A DNA stretch of 64,000 nt from 21-14-0-10-47-8 sp966211795 (GCA_966211795.1 CBIHNW010000004.1:62001-126000), one strand, 5' to 3'. Counted from the stretch's first letter, positions 9,324 through 16,740 are shown. The notes: generated by a model from the sequence alone, not told the origin. Program-made: numbers and translations.

Positions 9324-10503
9324 GTGCAACCTCTTTTCTTTGCATCAATACAGTGAGACGCTCTTTTGGTGAGATTCCATCTGGCTCGAGCGCCAAACTT
9401 CTATTGTAATACTCAATGGCCGGGGCTAATTGGTTTAACTTTTCTAATACAGCACCAATCTTGAAATATAAGATTTTTGCGTGAGGCGCTTGGCATTTTT
9501 CTCCCGCCAAATAAGTCGCCAGCGCTTTTTCGGGAAGATTCATTTTTAAATAAAAATCTCCGAGCTGCATCCACGCCTTTAGATCCATGGGATCAACGGT
9601 CGTCACAATTTCCTGTAAATGCGACAAAGCTCGCTTCTGATCACCCAGAAATTCATGAATTCGAGCCGTCGTTTCCAGCATTGGAAAAATATTTTCAGCC
9701 TTAATAATCGATTCAATTTGTGTAGTTGCATGTGCCTTTCGAGCATTGTCTTCACAAAGCAACGCCATCTCATGAACAGATTCGCGGTCACCGCGGATGA
9801 AAGGGCAATAGCTCATAGCCCTGTAATATCGGCTTGTGAGAATGTAACGCGAAAAGGACGGAAGCTCCGATTGATCAAGTAGGGCATAAAATGCTTTCTC
9901 AACATTGGATTCATAGATCAGAGCCTGTTCACTCATTCGGCTCTGGCAAGAAGTGACAATAATATTGAGTCCAAGATTAAATCTCCAGATGAGATCATTC
10001 GTTGATTTTTTGTGAGCACTCTCTTTGAACAACTGAATCATCTTTTCCAAGATTTCTCCCGAGTTTCCGAGAGTCAAAATTTTTGAATAAGTCAGAATCA
10101 AACTTCGAAATCGGTCTCGAGTATACGGATCAGACGTTTTGGTCGAACGAGCTAATTCAATCGCTTCGCGATAAAACCCCAATTGCGCTAGCAAACGTAC
10201 CTTTTTTACAAGGTCCTCTCCGGAAACCGCTGGAATTTTCATTAAATCTCCCAAGAACTGGGATTCAGCATTCTGAAGCGTCTGAAACGTCAACGTGGGA
10301 TTTTGATACTGAACTGTTTTGAGAAGATCTTCTCGAAAGCTATGAGTGTGCAACCTCTGCAGCCCTGAAACACCGATAGGAAATTTGGCCCCGCCTTGCA
10401 AGTCCTGATAGCTTAAAAAGGGTGACCACTGGCAAATCGGTCCCGAGCGACTCGGTTTTTCCAAGGAGAAGTAGGTCCCCAAAATATTGCGAACATCGCT
10501 CAT
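9313..10503 (-). CDS. TPR-containing helical protein of the peptide operon
   Basis: The 396-residue product is almost entirely helical. The last 100 residues contain two clear tetratricopeptide repeats (KAWMQLGDFYLKMNLPEKAL and the following unit with KIGAVLEKLNQLAPAIEYY). The first 70 residues are different: GPICQWSPFLSYQDLQGG suggests a small non-TPR domain. There is no signal peptide, so it is probably cytoplasmic. It starts at an ATGA overlap with the 339-residue gene and overlaps the MFS gene. TPR proteins in peptide operons can bind short peptides (Rap/Rgg-type receptors are known examples), but no DNA-binding domain is visible here. Function not known. Confidence 0.78.
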   Translation of the reverse strand: MSDVRNILGTYFSLEKPSRSGPICQWSPFLSYQDLQGGAKFPIGVSGLQRLHTHSFREDLLKTVQYQNPTLTFQTLQNAESQFLGDLMKIPAVSGEDLVKKVRLLAQLGFYREAIELARSTKTSDPYTRDRFRSLILTYSKILTLGNSGEILEKMIQLFKESAHKKSTNDLIWRFNLGLNIIVTSCQSRMSEQALIYESNVEKAFYALLDQSELPSFSRYILTSRYYRAMSYCPFIRGDRESVHEMALLCEDNARKAHATTQIESIIKAENIFPMLETTARIHEFLGDQKRALSHLQEIVTTVDPMDLKAWMQLGDFYLKMNLPEKALATYLAGEKCQAPHAKILYFKIGAVLEKLNQLAPAIEYYNRSLALEPDGISPKERLTVLMQRKEVAHAI

Positions 10504-11519
10504 TTTATGCTCCTAGAAAACTGAAGTGGGTTTGTATAGTTTCGAATATTGATGCTCAAAGCCTGCATTTTAATTTCTTCCCTGAGACGTAAAATCAGTG
10601 GGGCTTCAAGTTCGGAATATTTCGAAGCAACTTCTAAGTGTCGTTCAACCATCTGAAGTTCCCTCATCCTTGCTAGTGTCACTGCTCTTAAAAGATGGGC
10701 TCGAGGACAATTCGGGTCCAATTTAATCGCTAAACTAGAAGATCGGTCGGCAATATTCCAGGCCTCAATAGCATGAGCAAAGATTGTGATTTGGTCACAG
10801 ATTCTTCGGCGATACTCAAGATTGTTGAATAGCGCCTGGTCTTTGAGAGAAGAGAGACTATTGAAGTCAGCTTCTTGATTTTCATCGAGAAACCATTTTG
10901 CGAAACTGGCTCTATCGAGTGTTCGTTCTAAAAATCTCATTTGAAGATTTTGAAAATCAAATCCTTCAAGCGAAACCTCGCAGAGGCGCTTCTCGACCAA
11001 ATTAGAAAACTTGCTCTCTGTGACTAGAGATCCATTGTAGGATGCATGACTCAAACTAAAAAGAGCTTCAAGCCAATATGGACTGTGAATTTCAGAAATG
11101 GCTTTGCTAAACGCAATATGCAAAAGGGAGGGATTTGGCATCTGGCCAGTTGTCGCTTTTTGAATTCGGAATTCTGCCAATGCAAGGCCCAAACTTATTT
11201 CCGACAAATGTTCAATATTTTGATTTTCAGCGATGATATTTTCGGCGATTTCATAGCATCCGAAAAGGATAGCTAAGTGAGAAAGAAAGGCTGGATTATG
11301 AGACTTTTGTTTTATCAAGTCTTCAAGTGTATTCGGAACTCTCTCTATACCTTCATGTTCTAAAATATGACGGAAGGTGCGGAACATGATCATTCGGGGC
11401 AAAAACTTTGAGGAACCCTTAGACTCGATCCAAAATGACGGAGCCAGCGCTGTCAAATTTCCAGTTTTTTCAAATTGTCCATTATTCAACGGTCTATAAG
11501 GGTTCCCCATAGCAGACAT
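10500..11519 (-). CDS. Helical-repeat protein of the peptide operon
   Basis: The 339-residue, mostly helical protein has a TPR-like unit near its C-terminus (AIEAWNIADRSSSLAIKLDP then RAHLLRAVTLARMRELQMVE). It lacks a signal peptide and transmembrane segments. It starts 15 bases after the stop of the 25-residue peptide and overlaps the next gene by four bases, so the three are almost surely co-translated. The N-terminal 45 residues (NPYRPLNNGQFEK, then LAPSFWIES) are not repeat-like and could form a separate binding element. Neither a known peptide-modifying fold (YcaO, radical SAM, ATP-grasp, LanB) nor a catalytic motif is visible. Function unknown. Confidence 0.75.
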   Translation of the reverse strand: MSAMGNPYRPLNNGQFEKTGNLTALAPSFWIESKGSSKFLPRMIMFRTFRHILEHEGIERVPNTLEDLIKQKSHNPAFLSHLAILFGCYEIAENIIAENQNIEHLSEISLGLALAEFRIQKATTGQMPNPSLLHIAFSKAISEIHSPYWLEALFSLSHASYNGSLVTESKFSNLVEKRLCEVSLEGFDFQNLQMRFLERTLDRASFAKWFLDENQEADFNSLSSLKDQALFNNLEYRRRICDQITIFAHAIEAWNIADRSSSLAIKLDPNCPRAHLLRAVTLARMRELQMVERHLEVASKYSELEAPLILRLREEIKMQALSINIRNYTNPLQFSRSIK

Positions 11520-11534
11520 CCCGGTCTCTTTCAG

Positions 11535-11612
11535 TTAGTCGTCAACAAAGACAGTCAAAAGAGCCTGATTGACTTGTGATTTTTCAGTGTATGTTGGGAT
11601 CGGATTATTCAT
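11535..11612 (-). CDS. 25-residue peptide, first gene of an exporter operon
   Basis: A complete open frame of 25 codons starts at the ATG at 11612, six bases after a near-perfect Shine-Dalgarno (AAGGAGG). The product starts MNNPIPTYTE and ends LLTVFVDD: a polar N-terminal half, a short hydrophobic core and an acidic end, without Cys, Trp or a signal peptide. It ends 15 bases before the 339-residue helical-repeat gene and heads an operon with two helical-repeat proteins and an MFS exporter. It may be a RiPP-like precursor, a signalling peptide, or a leader peptide that couples translation. The strong ribosome site and spacing argue for real translation; the role is inferred. Confidence 0.65.
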   Translation of the reverse strand: MNNPIPTYTEKSQVNQALLTVFVDD

Positions 11613-11619
11613 TTTGTCC

Positions 11620-11698
11620 TCCTTCAAGAACGGTTGGTTCTCATCCCGTGAGCAAGGGGTGGGCCATACCCAAATTGAATAAAATCAATCTTGAAGGA
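11620..11698 (-). promoter_or_regulatory. Inverted repeat masking the peptide ribosome-binding site
   Basis: A 10-base sequence at 11689-11698 is exactly complementary to 11620-11629. In the minus-strand transcript the first is UCCUUCAAGA and the second UCUUGAAGGA. The second arm includes the AGGA of the Shine-Dalgarno of the 25-residue peptide. If the transcript starts upstream of 11698, the two arms can pair across 59 bases and hide the ribosome site. The pairing is seen directly; its regulatory use is inference. Confidence 0.45.
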
Positions 11699-11740
11699 CT
11701 CTTCTTCCTGAATTGTGGAATTGCGTTTTAAATAATGGAT

Positions 11741-11974
11741 TCAGGCATTCCTTGCCTGGAGGGAATTCAACTGCCATGCAAAAATTTCGCTGGGATATTT
11801 GTTAAAATTTTCGTTTAGCAGAAAAACGATTGGTAGAATCTGCTGGAGTTGACGAAATGAAGACGGGCAAGATTTAGACGAAAATTTTGGTGACCTAAGG
11901 ATTAGAATCGTAAGCTCATGCGAGAATATGGCCATCAGAGGAAACTGTAGAGAGTCAAATTCTGATTTTTCCAT
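11741..11974 (-). CDS. Uncertain 77-residue open frame upstream of the peptide operon
   Basis: This intact frame is not shadowed by another gene. The product has hydrophobic patches (FPLMAIFSHELTILIL and QILPIVFLLNENF), no signal peptide and no recognised family. The only purine-rich stretch (GGCAGG) abuts the ATG directly, which is too close for a good ribosome site. It could be a small gene, a remnant, or chance. It is kept because it is the only frame in a long gap. Confidence 0.2.
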   Translation of the reverse strand: MEKSEFDSLQFPLMAIFSHELTILILRSPKFSSKSCPSSFRQLQQILPIVFLLNENFNKYPSEIFAWQLNSLQARNA

Positions 11975-12001
11975 CCTGCCAAGTCAAAAACCCGGTTCCC
12001 A

Positions 12002-12163
12002 AAAGTCCTCGTTCGGCGGCACAAAGTTCCGTGCTCCAGAAGAACAAGAAAAGAAATTTAGCTAAAAAGGACCTCCGCCCCCGCAGGATGCGGTATTCAA
12101 GGGCGGTAGAGGCACGGATGCCGTGTCCTTTTTAGCTAAATTTCTTTTCTTGTTCTTCTGGAG
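12002..12163. repeat. Palindromic element A with 39-base perfect inverted repeat
   Basis: Bases 12034-12072 are the exact reverse complement of 12125-12163 (39 of 39), separated by a 52-base spacer. The spacer itself has shorter complementary pieces (CTCCGCCC with GGGCGGTAGAG). The element lies 18 bases beyond the 3' end of a tRNA-Leu gene. A diverged copy is found at 7923-8070. It contains no coding potential of its own. It could act as a transcription terminator for the tRNA transcript, or be a non-autonomous palindromic mobile repeat. Confidence 0.8.
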
Positions 12164-12181
12164 TATCGAGAGCGATGAGAA

Positions 12182-12268
12182 TGGTGCCCGAAAGAGGACT
12201 TGAACCTCCACAACCTTGCGATTACTAGTACCTGAAACTAGCGCGTCTACCAGTTCCGCCATCCGGGC
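12182..12268 (-). tRNA. tRNA-Leu (anticodon CAG)
   Basis: On the minus strand the sequence starts GCCCGGATGGCGGAACTGG and ends in TTCGGGCA plus an encoded CCA, closing a seven-base acceptor stem. The anticodon loop TTCAGGT gives CAG, read as leucine. A long variable arm and the T arm with GGTTCAAGTCC follow, the class II layout expected for tRNA-Leu. The total is 87 bases with CCA. A TTGACA hexamer at 12334-12339 lies 66 bases upstream. Confidence 0.95.
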
Positions 12269-12310
12269 ACTTGAAAATGGATGCGAAAACAAAGAACTCA
12301 GGTAGCGCCT

Positions 12311-12339
12311 AATTCACCAAAGCCCAAGCGCATTGTCAA
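12311..12339 (-). promoter_or_regulatory. Putative promoter of tRNA-Leu(CAG)
   Basis: On the minus strand a perfect -35 hexamer TTGACA (12334-12339) is followed after 17 bases by TGAATT (12311-12316), a moderate -10. Transcription would begin near 12304, about 36 bases before the mature tRNA 5' end. The -10 matches the consensus at only three of six positions. Confidence 0.4.
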
Positions 12340-12406
12340 GCCGGCAGTCGCTTCAAGATCAGATCTTGAGGCCAAGCTTGCAACCCAGCAATAAGCCCAA
12401 AACAAA

Positions 12407-13315
12407 TCAAGCCAGGAGACTCCAGGTGACTTCGTGTTTATTGACCGACAGGTGCCGGATCTCGCTGCCGGGGATTGCGCGAAAGGCGGCTAGGGCTTCG
12501 AAATCGGTCTCTCCTTGAAATTTGATGGTGCAGACCAGGTTCTTGACCCGTCCTTCCGCCCGCCAGTGGTGGACGAGCTCTAAAAGCTTTTGCGGGTAAC
12601 AGATGATATCGGAAAAAAGCCAATCGATTGGCCCCACATCTGCGGGCTTCAGGGTGAAGGCATCTTTCTTGATCGACTTGATTTTGGGATTCTTCATCAG
12701 CTCGGGCGCCAGTGGCGCTTTGTCGACGCTGATGACCTGACATCCCAACTCGGACAACACCCATGTCCACCCGCCGGGTGAGCTTCCCAAGTCCATGCAG
12801 ACTTCGCCAGGCTTGGGGCTACGGCCGGTGACGGTAAAGTACTCCCACAATTTCATATAGGCCCGCGACGGTGCCTGCTTGGTTTCGACAAAGGAAAGCT
12901 CGCCCAGTGCAAACGGCGAATCCGTTTCCGCGCTGAACCAGATGGTTTTTTCGTCCTGCAGGGTGAAAGCCCCCAGCTGCCTTTGCGGTGCCGGCGTCGG
13001 AAAGGCGACCGGTTTCGAGTGCACTTTCGGGAGCTGCTCTTGAATCAGGCTGGTGCGGCGATGGAAAGCGTGCGAATAAGGCACCCACAGTTTGCCATGC
13101 TCTTTTAAAAGTTTGGCGCCCTGAGAAATGGACTCGATCTTCTGCTGCTGCAGATTCTTCCAGGTGTTTTGTGCAAATGCTAAAGAGCGCTCAGGGCCTT
13201 CGACCACGAACAGGCGCTCCATTTGCTGCGATATGCGCAAATCTGGATGCCAAGAAATTTCTTTCTCGAGATCTTTTTCGAAGCCTTCGGGTGCAAGATA
13301 TCCGGTCTGTGTCAT
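12407..13315 (-). CDS. RlmM-like 23S rRNA 2'-O-ribose methyltransferase
   Basis: The 302-residue protein has an N-terminal THUMP-like region (about 1-90). A FtsJ-type Rossmann domain from about 165 carries the SAM-binding motif MDLGSSPGGWTWVLSELG followed by VISVDKAPL. Downstream are WLFSDIICYP and VCTIKFQGETDF, which supply the K-D-K-E catalytic residues of ribose 2'-O-methyltransferases. RlmM methylates C2498 of 23S rRNA; the fold and layout match, and the exact target is inferred. The ATG at 13315 (MTQTGYLAPEG) is chosen over a TTG nine codons upstream because homologues begin with the Y-x-x-x-G-F-E element. Confidence 0.82.
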   Translation of the reverse strand: MTQTGYLAPEGFEKDLEKEISWHPDLRISQQMERLFVVEGPERSLAFAQNTWKNLQQQKIESISQGAKLLKEHGKLWVPYSHAFHRRTSLIQEQLPKVHSKPVAFPTPAPQRQLGAFTLQDEKTIWFSAETDSPFALGELSFVETKQAPSRAYMKLWEYFTVTGRSPKPGEVCMDLGSSPGGWTWVLSELGCQVISVDKAPLAPELMKNPKIKSIKKDAFTLKPADVGPIDWLFSDIICYPQKLLELVHHWRAEGRVKNLVCTIKFQGETDFEALAAFRAIPGSEIRHLSVNKHEVTWSLLA

Positions 13316-13405
13316 GGTCTTAGTTGCCGACTTTGACTGCAAAAGCAGCCTTGACGCAAGTCAATTGTGCGGACAAGATCAGCTGCTTTGTAAAGGAGCC
13401 AAAAA

Positions 13406-13777
13406 ATGGGCATTCTTCAAGAGTTCAAAGAGTTTGCGGTCAAAGGAAACGTCGTCGATCTTGCCATTGGTTTGATCATCGGTGCCGAGTTTGGAAAGAT
13501 CGTCAATTCACTGGTGAATGATGTCTTGATGCCGCCGATTGGTTTGTTGGTTGGTAATGTCGATTTTAAGAACTTGTTCGTGATCTTAAAGCCCGGCACG
13601 ACCGATGGTCCTTACGCCACGCTGGCGGATGCGCAAAAAGCCGGAGCGGTGACGATCAATGTAGGGCTGTTTGTGACCACGATTATCAGTTTTACCATTA
13701 TCGCCTTTGCGGTTTTTTTGATCGTGCGGATGATGAACAAATTGCGCGGGCCCGTACCGCCCAAAACTCCAGCCTAA
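13406..13777 (+). CDS. mscL: Large-conductance mechanosensitive channel MscL
   Basis: The 123-residue protein has the full MscL pattern. An amphipathic N-terminal helix (MGILQEFKEFAVKGNVVDLAIG) leads into the first pore helix (AIGLIIGAEFGKIVNSLVND), then a short periplasmic loop, the second helix (FVTTIISFTIIAFAVFLIV) and a basic C-terminus. It forms a homopentameric channel in the inner membrane that opens under hypo-osmotic stress. AAAGGAGCC sits just upstream of the ATG. A small membrane-anchored protein gene follows 13 bases after the stop. Confidence 0.96.
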   Translation: MGILQEFKEFAVKGNVVDLAIGLIIGAEFGKIVNSLVNDVLMPPIGLLVGNVDFKNLFVILKPGTTDGPYATLADAQKAGAVTINVGLFVTTIISFTIIAFAVFLIVRMMNKLRGPVPPKTPA

Positions 13778-13790
13778 GGAAAATGAGATT

Positions 13791-14192
13791 ATGTCTGCCA
13801 TGAAACGTTGGTTGAAGATTTTAATAGGGATCGCGGTTTTATTTTTGGTGGGTTCGGTCTTCGTGAATAATTACAGCATTATTTTTTCACGCCGAGTGAT
13901 TGGCACCATCGTCAACGTCCAAGCGATCCCGACCAATATTGCCTTGATGCCGGTCAACGGTGCGCAAACGGACAAGGTCAATCCGCAGCTTTATTCATCC
14001 TATGCGGTGGCGATCAAAGAGAAGACGGGCGAAATCGTCACGGCTTCTGCCGAAGACCGACAGTGGGCCGTTGCCAAACCTGGCAACTGCGCAGAAGCCG
14101 TTTATTATCCGTATCCGCCGTGGAGATTTGAGAAGGCCAACACCTACTTTGGTGCGCGTCTCGAAAAATTGACGGATTGTCAGGGACAGTAA
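13791..14192 (+). CDS. Membrane-anchored protein of unknown function downstream of mscL
   Basis: The 133-residue product has one N-terminal hydrophobic helix (WLKILIGIAVLFLVGSVFV) and a soluble domain outside the membrane. The domain contains NPQLYSSYAVAIKEKTGEIVTASAEDRQWAV and an aromatic patch YYPYPPWRF, with one Cys near each end (NCAEA and TDCQGQ). The start has a good purine-rich stretch (AAGGAAAATGAG) just upstream. It follows mscL by 13 bases and is probably co-transcribed. I do not recognise the family. Confidence 0.75.
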   Translation: MSAMKRWLKILIGIAVLFLVGSVFVNNYSIIFSRRVIGTIVNVQAIPTNIALMPVNGAQTDKVNPQLYSSYAVAIKEKTGEIVTASAEDRQWAVAKPGNCAEAVYYPYPPWRFEKANTYFGARLEKLTDCQGQ

Positions 14193-14213
14193 GACTGATT
14201 CGTTCTGGGACGC

Positions 14214-14336
14214 TTAGAGCGCCATGATTTGAAACATCACCCAGACAAAGCCGCCAAACATCATCAATCCGAAAATCATCGATGTGCTGATGATGCCTAT
14301 ATTCTTCTGTTTTCTTTCAAGTCGATTCGTAGCCAT
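14214..14336 (-). CDS. 40-residue single-helix membrane protein
   Basis: A 40-codon frame starts at 14336 after AAAGGAGTCCAA, a strong ribosome site. The product has a basic, hydrophilic start (MATNRLERKQKN) and one hydrophobic helix rich in Met, Phe and Gly (SMIFGLMMFGGFVWVMFQIM), as expected for a small inner-membrane protein with its N-terminus inside. It lies convergent to the mscL pair and downstream of nothing on its own strand. No family is recognised. Confidence 0.6.
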   Translation of the reverse strand: MATNRLERKQKNIGIISTSMIFGLMMFGGFVWVMFQIMAL

Positions 14337-14469
14337 TTGGACTCCTTTGAACTTACGTGCAGATTAGAGGGATTGATTTCCCTCCAAGGTTCCATCTGGT
14401 TTTATTATAAAGCGGCAAAGATGTGTTTTGTGAAAAGATGTTCGACAATCTCGGTCCGAGACGCAAACT

Positions 14470-15753
14470 TTACAGTTCGTTAATCAACTTTTTCACAAAC
14501 GTCGGAAGTTGAAACGCCCCAATATGAAGCCCCTCATTGTAATAGTGAAGGCCCTGTTCGGTCGCGAAAGCCCGCGCTTTTTCCGAGTCGAAATCCTTCA
14601 CCGGATGCTTTCCTGACTTGGAGGAAAGCTGCAAACTCCACATTCCCGAAGGATAAGTGGTGGCGAAGAACAAAGACGTGTGAACGTTTTTCGATCCAAA
14701 GATATCTTTCAGGCACTGGTTTAATTCAACGAAGGTGTTCTGGTGGAACATCGGTGATTCGCCTTGTGTGACAACGAGACCTTCCGGTTTCAAGCAACGA
14801 TGACAGTTCTGCCAGAACTCTTTCGAGAACAGACCCTTCGCCGGTCCTTCGGGATCGGAACCATCAACGATGATGATGTCGTAAGATTCTGCCGGCGCTT
14901 TGGCCACAAAGTCGATGCCATCACCGATGATCAGATTCAGCTTTGGATTTCCCAGCTCGCAGGCCACGGATGGTAAGAATTTTTTCGAAGCTTCGATGAC
15001 GGTTTCGTCAATCTCCACCATGGTCACCTGAGATACGCTTGGGTATTTCAGGGCTTCGCGGGCCGTGCCGCCGTCGCCGCCACCAATGATCAAAACCTTT
15101 TGCGGTTTTGAATGCAGCTGCAAAGCCGGGTGCGTGATCATTTCATGATAATGAGATTCATCGCGCTCAGTGCACATGATCATGTTGTCGATCGCGAGCA
15201 TCTTTCCGTAGGCTTCGGTGTCGTAAACGCGAACCGTTTGGAAGGGCGACTTTTTATTGAACAAGATGTCTTTGGTGTAGCGCAAAGACAGAGCCTGGCT
15301 TTCGTCTTTGTCGGTGAACCACATATTGCGCTGAAAATTTGGTCCGATTTTCTTTTCGACTTCGGCGCGGCTTTCTTCAAGCTTGTAATCCACGCGGGTC
15401 AAGTTGGATAAAGATCCACGGTACATCTCCAGGGCTGAATAGTTCTGGGCCTGGAAAACTTTGCGAAGGTGATCGAAAGAAACCCACGGATCGACGCTGG
15501 TGCCGCATGTGAAGAGATCCACGGCCGCGTATTGGTATTCGGGCCAGGTGTGAATGGCCAGGTGGCTTTCCTGGATGACGACAACGCCGGAAACTCCATA
15601 AGGAGAAAAGTGGTGAAAAGTCGATTGAATGACGGTCGCGCCGGCCTCTTTGGCGGCTTCGATCATGCCCTTTTCAGTCGTGGCAACGTCATTCAGAATG
15701 TCTGAATTGCAACCGGTAAATTCAACAAGAATGTGGCGGCCCAGTGAATTCAT
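14470..15753 (-). CDS. S-adenosylmethionine decarboxylase-spermidine synthase fusion (SpeD-SpeE)
   Basis: This 427-residue protein fuses two consecutive polyamine enzymes. Residues 1-115 are a prokaryotic AdoMet decarboxylase: IQESHLAIHTWPE carries the autocleavage site before Ser63, which becomes the pyruvoyl group, and His68 and Cys83 (LFTCG) are in place. Residues about 140-427 are spermidine synthase, with the SAM-binding motif IIGGGDGGTAREAL (224-229 for the glycines), the acidic VEID, and IIVDGSDPEGPA for catalysis. The protein would make decarboxylated SAM and pass the aminopropyl group to putrescine. It is a single-gene transcription unit. Such fusions are known in a few bacterial lineages including Bdellovibrio relatives. 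Confidence 0.93.
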   Translation of the reverse strand: MNSLGRHILVEFTGCNSDILNDVATTEKGMIEAAKEAGATVIQSTFHHFSPYGVSGVVVIQESHLAIHTWPEYQYAAVDLFTCGTSVDPWVSFDHLRKVFQAQNYSALEMYRGSLSNLTRVDYKLEESRAEVEKKIGPNFQRNMWFTDKDESQALSLRYTKDILFNKKSPFQTVRVYDTEAYGKMLAIDNMIMCTERDESHYHEMITHPALQLHSKPQKVLIIGGGDGGTAREALKYPSVSQVTMVEIDETVIEASKKFLPSVACELGNPKLNLIIGDGIDFVAKAPAESYDIIIVDGSDPEGPAKGLFSKEFWQNCHRCLKPEGLVVTQGESPMFHQNTFVELNQCLKDIFGSKNVHTSLFFATTYPSGMWSLQLSSKSGKHPVKDFDSEKARAFATEQGLHYYNEGLHIGAFQLPTFVKKLINEL

Positions 15754-15869
15754 TTTTTCCCCTTCTTTTCAGGAAGAAGGGGTTTAAAGCGAAACCAGTC
15801 CCCAGTCAATAATAGAAGCCATGGCAAAGGCCTAAATTCGTCGTAGCTGCGCTCAAGGCGCGCTTCAAT

Positions 15870-16643
15870 TTAGAAATGGTCGATGTGATCGACTAAATCT
15901 GGGAAATCGACAAACGGGTTGCGATCGCCCTGAAGCTTCTGAATTTGATCGTTGCGAAGGCTTTCTGCTTCATCGACGGGATCTTCGGCGTTCCAGCGGC
16001 GAAGGTCGCGCTCCTCATGTGGGCTGATCTTCATCTGGTAGCGAGTGGCAAAGTAGAAAATCGCGCGGGCCGAGTTGCCGCGTTGGTGCATTGGAACTTC
16101 GAACACGATTTCGCCTTCTTCGTTGGTTCCAAGCTTGCCGATTGGGCATTTCAGATCTTCCGTCGAATTTTGAACGTAGCCAAAGCGCTGTGAGCCGCGG
16201 CGATTGTTCATGTCATTGTCAGTCGGAAACAAGTGATGCAAGTCCGACTTTTGCTGATCTTTCGGAAAGCGATTGGTGAATCGGCTTTGCGGCCAGGTGT
16301 GCTCGGTGTTCAGGATGTTGCCGTTTGGAATGATTCCGGGGCCGACCCCGACCTGTTGATTGGTGAAAGTGTGTTCGCAGTAAACATCCGTCACGGCGTA
16401 AGCGCCACCAACTTGTTCCAGGAACAACTGTCCGAACATGTATTTGCGGGCGCGATCGTAGCCCAGAGACGTGTGGTTGGCGGCCAGGATTTTCTGAAGA
16501 GTGTCCAAAAGTTCTTGGTTCTTCAATGCACCTGAATTGTAACCGCTGTAGAAATCGGTTCCATAGTAGTCTGGCAATGCCGGTCCGGTGGCTGCCGCTA
16601 GCTGACAAATCATCACAACAATGCCCAAAATCCCTAAGCGCAT
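15870..16643 (-). CDS. Secreted endonuclease I
   Basis: The 257-residue protein begins with a signal peptide (MRLGILGIVVMICQLAAATG), which fixes the ATG at 16643, preceded by GAGGGGGAAC. The body holds the endonuclease I (EndA/Dns) core: NTEHTWPQSRF, then KSDLHHLFPTDNDMNNRRG. The His of EHTWP is the expected general base and the Asn/Asp residues bind the metal in a beta-beta-alpha fold. It would degrade DNA non-specifically in the periplasm or outside, consistent with digestion of prey or environmental DNA. Divergent from msrA. Confidence 0.93.
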   Translation of the reverse strand: MRLGILGIVVMICQLAAATGPALPDYYGTDFYSGYNSGALKNQELLDTLQKILAANHTSLGYDRARKYMFGQLFLEQVGGAYAVTDVYCEHTFTNQQVGVGPGIIPNGNILNTEHTWPQSRFTNRFPKDQQKSDLHHLFPTDNDMNNRRGSQRFGYVQNSTEDLKCPIGKLGTNEEGEIVFEVPMHQRGNSARAIFYFATRYQMKISPHEERDLRRWNAEDPVDEAESLRNDQIQKLQGDRNPFVDFPDLVDHIDHF

Positions 16644-16740
16644 AGTTCCCCCTCGTTTTGATGTCGCATAGCACGCTAGCAAAGGTCTTTTCTAAAAACA
16701 CTTCTCAAATTGTCAGTTTTGGGTTTTTACTCGGTGCCCT

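Larger units (their letters stand above)
11613..12181. other. Intergenic region between peptide operon and tRNA-Leu
   Basis: This stretch of 569 bases holds the leader of the peptide operon, including an inverted repeat that covers its ribosome site (11620-11698). It also holds an uncertain 77-codon minus-strand frame (11741-11974) and palindromic element A (12002-12163). Nothing else was recognised. Confidence 0.6.

Noticed and set aside
12353..12369. Short perfect palindrome (TCAAGATC-A-GATCTTGA) between rlmM-like gene and tRNA-Leu
   Set aside because: Only eight-base arms, no T run after it in either direction; no clear role.
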